Shown here: positions 60,496 to 64,000 of the stretch, in pieces | Layout: each line of letters opens with the position of its first letter | How positions within the stretch are numbered: the first letter of the stretch is position 1 | Source: Paraburkholderia silviterrae | GTDB lineage: Bacteria > Pseudomonadota > Gammaproteobacteria > Burkholderiales > Burkholderiaceae | Length of the DNA: 64,000 bases | Reading direction: 5' to 3' | NCBI RefSeq assembly: GCF_004353915.1 | Contig: NZ_SMRP01000024.1 | Coordinates: 52,405-116,404 of the forward strand | Notes under the pieces: generated by a model | Databases searched by the model: none | The model's input: only the letters and a program-made list of their open reading frames with translations | Told to the model about the DNA's origin: nothing | Made by a program: the position numbers and the translations under genes

Positions 60496-60963
60496 ACCTC
60501 CCCCCGCAACTGCCCGACTGGCAACGGAGCGCTACCAACTGAAAGCATAGGCGAAGATCCCGCGCCCTTTCCAGGCTTCGACCAGCCGGTTGATAGCGAC
60601 ACGTGCGATCTTTGTGCGTCGCCGGGGCACGGCTGATTGCTGCCCCAAGCCTGATGGCGGTATCTCATGGCCTCAAATCACTGGCTAACTCAGCCGGAAC
60701 GGTCCTGTTCGGCGCGGCGCTGTGCGCTTTCGTTGTTTTCGTCGTTTTCGTCGTTTGCGCGTTCGGTTGAGAGCAGAAAGACGGGGATCGTCACTCGGAC
60801 TTGACCGCCTTCTCGAACTGTGACGGTCCGCTGCGTGAATGAACGCGCGGTCGCCGCTCTCACGTTCCCCGCACCGCACGCGACGGGACTAGACTGATAG
60901 ATCGATACGCGGACCGCACCCCACTGGCGTGACGCTCTCGACCGCTTTTTCAGGGAGCCGTTC
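60496..60963. other. Intergenic region between cysK-like and arsC genes
   Basis: This 468-base divergent region has no convincing gene. A short 9-bp tandem repeat related to TCGTTTTCG lies at about 60733-60758. A minus-strand open frame across it includes the reverse of arsC, so I treat it as a shadow. Confidence 0.4.
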
Positions 60964-61500
60964 ATGAATGACCGGACGTATAACGTGCTCTTTCTTTGCA
61001 CCGGCAACTCGGCGCGCAGCGTGATGGCAGAGGCACTACTCGCCACGCTGGGGAAAGGTCGATTTCGCACGTACAGCGCAGGATGTAATCCGATCGGCAA
61101 GATCAATCCTTTCGCGATCGAACAGGTGCGCAAGACTGGGTACGACCTGGCGAATCTGCGTAGCAAATCGTGGGACGAGTTCGCCATCTCCGAACCGAGT
61201 GCACCCCATATGGACTTCGTTATCACCGTATGCGATCAGGCCGCTGGCGTGGTATGTCCGCTGTGGCCCGGCCATCCCGCATCAGCACACTGGAGCTTCT
61301 CCGACCCCGTGGCCGTGGAAGCCGCGGATGAAAGCAAACGTGCTGCATTCGAACAGGTTTTCCAGCAGATTCGATGCAGGGTCGAGGCGCTCGTCGAGAT
61401 ACCGCTGGACGAACTTGATGACGCTGCCATTCGCGCCGAATTGCGACGGATTAGCGACATCGACGTCACGGCCATCGGTACATCCAGGATGTCGACGTGA
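60964..61500 (+). CDS. arsC: Arsenate reductase, low-molecular-weight phosphatase fold
   Basis: The 178-residue protein has the phosphatase P-loop CTGNSAR (Cys12 to Arg18, CX5R), the acid Asp114 in SFSDP, and the additional redox cysteines Cys90 (ITVCDQ) and Cys98 (VVCPLWPG) of thioredoxin-coupled arsenate reductases. It would reduce arsenate to arsenite. No arsR, arsB or acr3 lies nearby, which is unusual; a role as a protein tyrosine phosphatase is possible but less likely given the extra cysteines. A GGGAG site lies upstream of the ATG. Confidence 0.88.
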   Translation: MNDRTYNVLFLCTGNSARSVMAEALLATLGKGRFRTYSAGCNPIGKINPFAIEQVRKTGYDLANLRSKSWDEFAISEPSAPHMDFVITVCDQAAGVVCPLWPGHPASAHWSFSDPVAVEAADESKRAAFEQVFQQIRCRVEALVEIPLDELDDAAIRAELRRISDIDVTAIGTSRMST

Positions 61501-61690
61501 GGCTGGAGCGTTCGAAGAGCAATTCCGATTGCCTTGTCCCCTGATGACGGCTGCATCCACCTCACGCCATAACGGTCGATGAACCAGACGGTTCGATGAG
61601 CGCGGCGCAGTTGGCCGCGCCCTTGCAGGGCACACGACCCTGCCCAAATTGATGGAGAGCGCTGGTGGGTACGCCCCGATGGAGGCCGAC

Positions 61691-63688
61691 ATGACAAACC
61701 GGCTCGCTGCAGAATCCTCGCCTTATCTTCGCCAGCATGCGGACAACCCGGTGGACTGGTATCCGTGGAGCGACGAGGCATTTCGCCGTGCACGCGAGGA
61801 AAACAGGCCGATCCTTCTCTCGGTGGGCTACGCCGCGTGCCACTGGTGCCACGTCATGGCGCACGAGTCCTTCGAGAATCCGCGCATTGCCAGCCAGATG
61901 AATGAGCGCTATGTCAGCATTAAGGTCGATCGGCAGGAACGTCCCGACATCGATGAAATCTACCAGCAGGTCAGCCAGATGATGGGCCAAGGAGGCGGCT
62001 GGCCGCTTACCGTGTTTCTCACGCCACAGGGAGAGCCGTTCTTCGGTGGCACCTATTTCCCGCCGGACGATCGCTACGGCCGCCCCGGGTTCGCGCGCCT
62101 GTTGATAGCCCTGAGTGAAGCCTGGCGGTATCGGCAGGATGAATTGCGGGACACCATTGTGCAGATTCAACAGGGCTTCCGGCAGCTCGATCAGGCACAC
62201 CAGGGCGGGTCGGCCGCCCGTGTCGAAGATCTGCCTGCCCAGACAGCACGCGCCCTGGCACGGGACACTGACCCGGCTCATGGGGGGCTTGGCGGCGCAC
62301 CCAGGTTCCCCAATCCGAGCTGTTACGACCTCATGCTGCGCGTCTATGAACGAAGCCGCGAACCCACGCTGCTTGACGCATTGGAACGCACACTCGACCG
62401 GATGGCGGCGGGCGGCATCTATGACCAGCTCGGCGGCGGGTTCGCCCGCTATAGCGTCGACGAGCGTTGGGCCGTGCCGCATTTCGAGAAAATGCTTTAT
62501 GACAATGGCCAGCTTGTGAAGCTGTACGCAGATGCCTGGCGCCTGACTGGCAAGCGAACATGGCGCTGCATCTTCGAGGAGACCGTCGCCTATATTCTGC
62601 GCGACATGACGCACCCCGAAGGGGGCTTCTACGCCAGCGAAGATGCCGACAGCGAAGGCCAGGAAGGCAAATTCTATTGCTGGACGCCCGCCGAGATTAA
62701 GGCAGTCCTTGGTAAGTCAGAGGGCACACTGGCCTGCCGGGCCTACGGTGTGACAGAAACCGGCAATTTCGAGTACGGCGCCACGGTACTCCACCGTGCG
62801 GTCGAGCTGAACGCGCTGGAGGAAGCGCAGCTCGCTGGCTGGCGCGAGCGGTTGCTGGCGGCGCGCGCCCGACGTGTGCGCCCGGCCCGGGACGACAACA
62901 TTCTCACCGGTTGGAATGGTCTGATGATCGCGGGGCTCTGTGCCGCCTTCCAGGCGACGGGTGTCCCCGGGTATCTCAGCGCGGCAAAGCGTGCCGCCAA
63001 TTTCATCGAGAAAGAACTGACACTTGCCGACGGCGGCGTATTCCGGGTCTGGAAGGACGGCGTAGCCAAGGTGCCGGGGTTCCTCGAGGACTACGCCTTT
63101 CTCTGTAATGCGCTGCTCGATCTCTACGAGTCATGCTTCGACAGGCGCTACCTCGATCGTGCGATCGAACTCGCAACCCTCATCCTCGACAAGTTCTGGG
63201 AGGACGGGCTGTACTTCACACCGTGCGATGGCGGGCCCTTGGTGCACAGGCCCCGTGCCCCATACGACAGCGCCTCGCCATCGGGCATCTCATCAACCGC
63301 ATTTGCCTTCGTGCGTCTGCATGCACTCACCGGGCGCGATCTCTACCTTGAGCGCGCCGAGCACGAATTCCGGAGATACACGGCGGCAGCAGGCAGAGTA
63401 CCATCCGCCTTCGCGCACCTCATGGCCGCGATGGACTTTGTGCGGCGCGGCCCGTTCGCGATCGTCTTTGCCGGCGAGAAATGTTCAGCCGCAGGGCTTG
63501 CAACTGGCGTTCGCCGCGCCTACCTCCCCGCGCGCGTGCTGGCTTTTGCAGAAGACGTGCCGATCGGCCGGGAGTGTCACCCGGTCGACGGCCGGGCCGC
63601 GGCATACGTGTGCCGGAATCGCACGTGCGCTGCACCCATGACCGAGGGCACCGCGCTACTTCAATATTGCTTGTCCGGCAGGGTGTGA
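61691..63688 (+). CDS. YyaL/SPATA20-like thioredoxin-domain protein (DUF255)
   Basis: The 665-residue protein starts TNRLAAESSPYLRQHADNPVDWYPW and has the thioredoxin-like active site CHWC at residues 50-53 within ACHWCHVMAHESFE, typical of DUF255. An (alpha/alpha)6 barrel region follows (RWAVPHFEKMLYDNGQLVKLYADAW). Start 61691 follows GGAGG. It follows arsC by 190 bases on the same strand. Its biochemical function is not known; relatives have been suggested to act in redox or sugar-related steps. Confidence 0.9.
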   Translation: MTNRLAAESSPYLRQHADNPVDWYPWSDEAFRRAREENRPILLSVGYAACHWCHVMAHESFENPRIASQMNERYVSIKVDRQERPDIDEIYQQVSQMMGQGGGWPLTVFLTPQGEPFFGGTYFPPDDRYGRPGFARLLIALSEAWRYRQDELRDTIVQIQQGFRQLDQAHQGGSAARVEDLPAQTARALARDTDPAHGGLGGAPRFPNPSCYDLMLRVYERSREPTLLDALERTLDRMAAGGIYDQLGGGFARYSVDERWAVPHFEKMLYDNGQLVKLYADAWRLTGKRTWRCIFEETVAYILRDMTHPEGGFYASEDADSEGQEGKFYCWTPAEIKAVLGKSEGTLACRAYGVTETGNFEYGATVLHRAVELNALEEAQLAGWRERLLAARARRVRPARDDNILTGWNGLMIAGLCAAFQATGVPGYLSAAKRAANFIEKELTLADGGVFRVWKDGVAKVPGFLEDYAFLCNALLDLYESCFDRRYLDRAIELATLILDKFWEDGLYFTPCDGGPLVHRPRAPYDSASPSGISSTAFAFVRLHALTGRDLYLERAEHEFRRYTAAAGRVPSAFAHLMAAMDFVRRGPFAIVFAGEKCSAAGLATGVRRAYLPARVLAFAEDVPIGRECHPVDGRAAAYVCRNRTCAAPMTEGTALLQYCLSGRV

Positions 63689-64000
63689 CGGCGCGGGACC
63701 GATCCATGCACGCCCTTTTCGAACCCCGTCTCGCCATTGTTCCTGGGCGGCGCATTGGCTATGTTCTTCGCAGTAGCGTGGCGCGGCTGCGCTTGCGGAG
63801 ACTGGAATTCGCGGATCGCGCCGAGGAGTTCGAACAGACGCGGAGCAGCAGCTACGGCACATGGCAGGCTTCCACAAGGCTGACGACAGCGCCGACCTGA
63901 GCAGGATCCGGGACAATCTCGAGGCGCTTTTGCTACGCCCAAACGCCAGAACCCCGGTGCTCTTGCGGAGCCACCGGGGTTCTGGACGTACTGCATAAGG
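63689..64000. other. 3' end of window: short ORF and strong hairpin
   Basis: A 45-residue frame from ATG 63861 to TAA 63998 (with ADLSRIRDNLEALLLR) has no known relative and is weakly supported. Inside its end lies a perfect 14-bp hairpin, 63946-63985 (CCAGAACCCCGGTG, 12-base loop, complement), without a T-run. It could be a terminator for the 61691 gene or a repeated extragenic element. Confidence 0.35.
63946..63985. repeat. 14-bp perfect hairpin near window end
   Basis: The stem CCAGAACCCCGGTG pairs exactly with CACCGGGGTTCTGG across a 12-base loop. Confidence 0.7.

Noticed and set aside
60690..61226. 178-codon minus-strand frame over arsC and its upstream region
   Set aside because: Most of it is the reverse of arsC, and no ribosome binding site or family is evident.
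1..64000. CRISPR arrays, tRNA or rRNA genes, prophage modules
   Set aside because: No regularly spaced repeats, cloverleaf-like sequences, rRNA segments or phage structural genes were seen by eye; a tRNA or covariance scan would settle this.

Overview
This is GC-rich, densely packed DNA with the gene content of a Burkholderiaceae bacterium, most likely Paraburkholderia, Caballeronia or Burkholderia. The genus is inferred from codon use, gene families and the combination of pga, tad and amino-acid clusters; no rRNA or other marker gene is present. The mix of surface structures, transporters, small catabolic operons and decayed fragments would suit a secondary chromosome or megaplasmid.

Region 1 (1-8.0 kb, minus strand) is a poly-N-acetylglucosamine (PNAG) exopolysaccharide operon, pgaA-B-C-D. 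It continues into an unrecognised secreted protein and the first codons of a glmS, whose product makes glucosamine-6-phosphate for the PNAG precursor. Two small exported or membrane proteins of unknown function lie upstream on the plus strand (8.7-9.9 kb).

Region 2 (10-20.9 kb, minus strand) is a complete Tad/Flp pilus locus. In transcription order it holds flp, prepilin peptidase, cpaB, secretin, a cpaD-like lipoprotein, cpaE/tadZ, tadA, tadB, tadC, a tadD-like TPR lipoprotein, tadE and tadG. Many of its genes overlap by 4 bases.

Region 3 (21.8-27.5 kb) is a sulfur amino-acid cluster: a cystine-type ABC importer, D-cysteine desulfhydrase, a divergent Lrp-family regulator, a cystathionine beta-lyase-like enzyme and a DUF3088-like protein. 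An IS6-type transposase remnant follows.

Region 4 (28.0-38.8 kb) is a catabolic island: an APC permease, ornithine cyclodeaminase, an RpiR regulator, a glutamine-synthetase-like ligase, an isochorismatase-fold hydrolase, an AstE/AspA-type zinc deacylase, an AsnC regulator, an AtoE-type transporter and an M20 peptidase. AT-rich palindromes related to TTGAAA-N6-TTTCAA precede three of its transcription units. The gene set fits uptake of an amine or N-acylated amino acid, gamma-glutamylation, deacylation and entry via ornithine to proline, but the substrate is not known. I regard this as the best candidate for an undescribed system.

Region 5 (38.8-47.0 kb) is a decaying zone: a tannase-like fragment, a BON-domain gene with a frameshifted signal peptide, a dioxygenase remnant with an in-frame stop, a frameshifted NHL-repeat gene and a transposase remnant. 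Apparently intact genes among these are a LysE exporter, a hybrid histidine kinase, a divergent LuxR-type response regulator and a 76-codon gene with a strong ribosome binding site.

Region 6 (47.0-57.4 kb) holds, on the minus strand, a glycogen-debranching-like enzyme, a GH63-like glucosidase, an exported TPR-CHAT (caspase-fold) protein and an OmpA-family protein. An SPFH-domain gene and an unknown partner are transcribed divergently. Region 7 (57.7-64 kb) holds an NCS1 permease, an alpha/beta-hydrolase stub, a cysteine-synthase homologue, an arsenate reductase of the phosphatase fold and a YyaL/DUF255 thioredoxin-domain protein.
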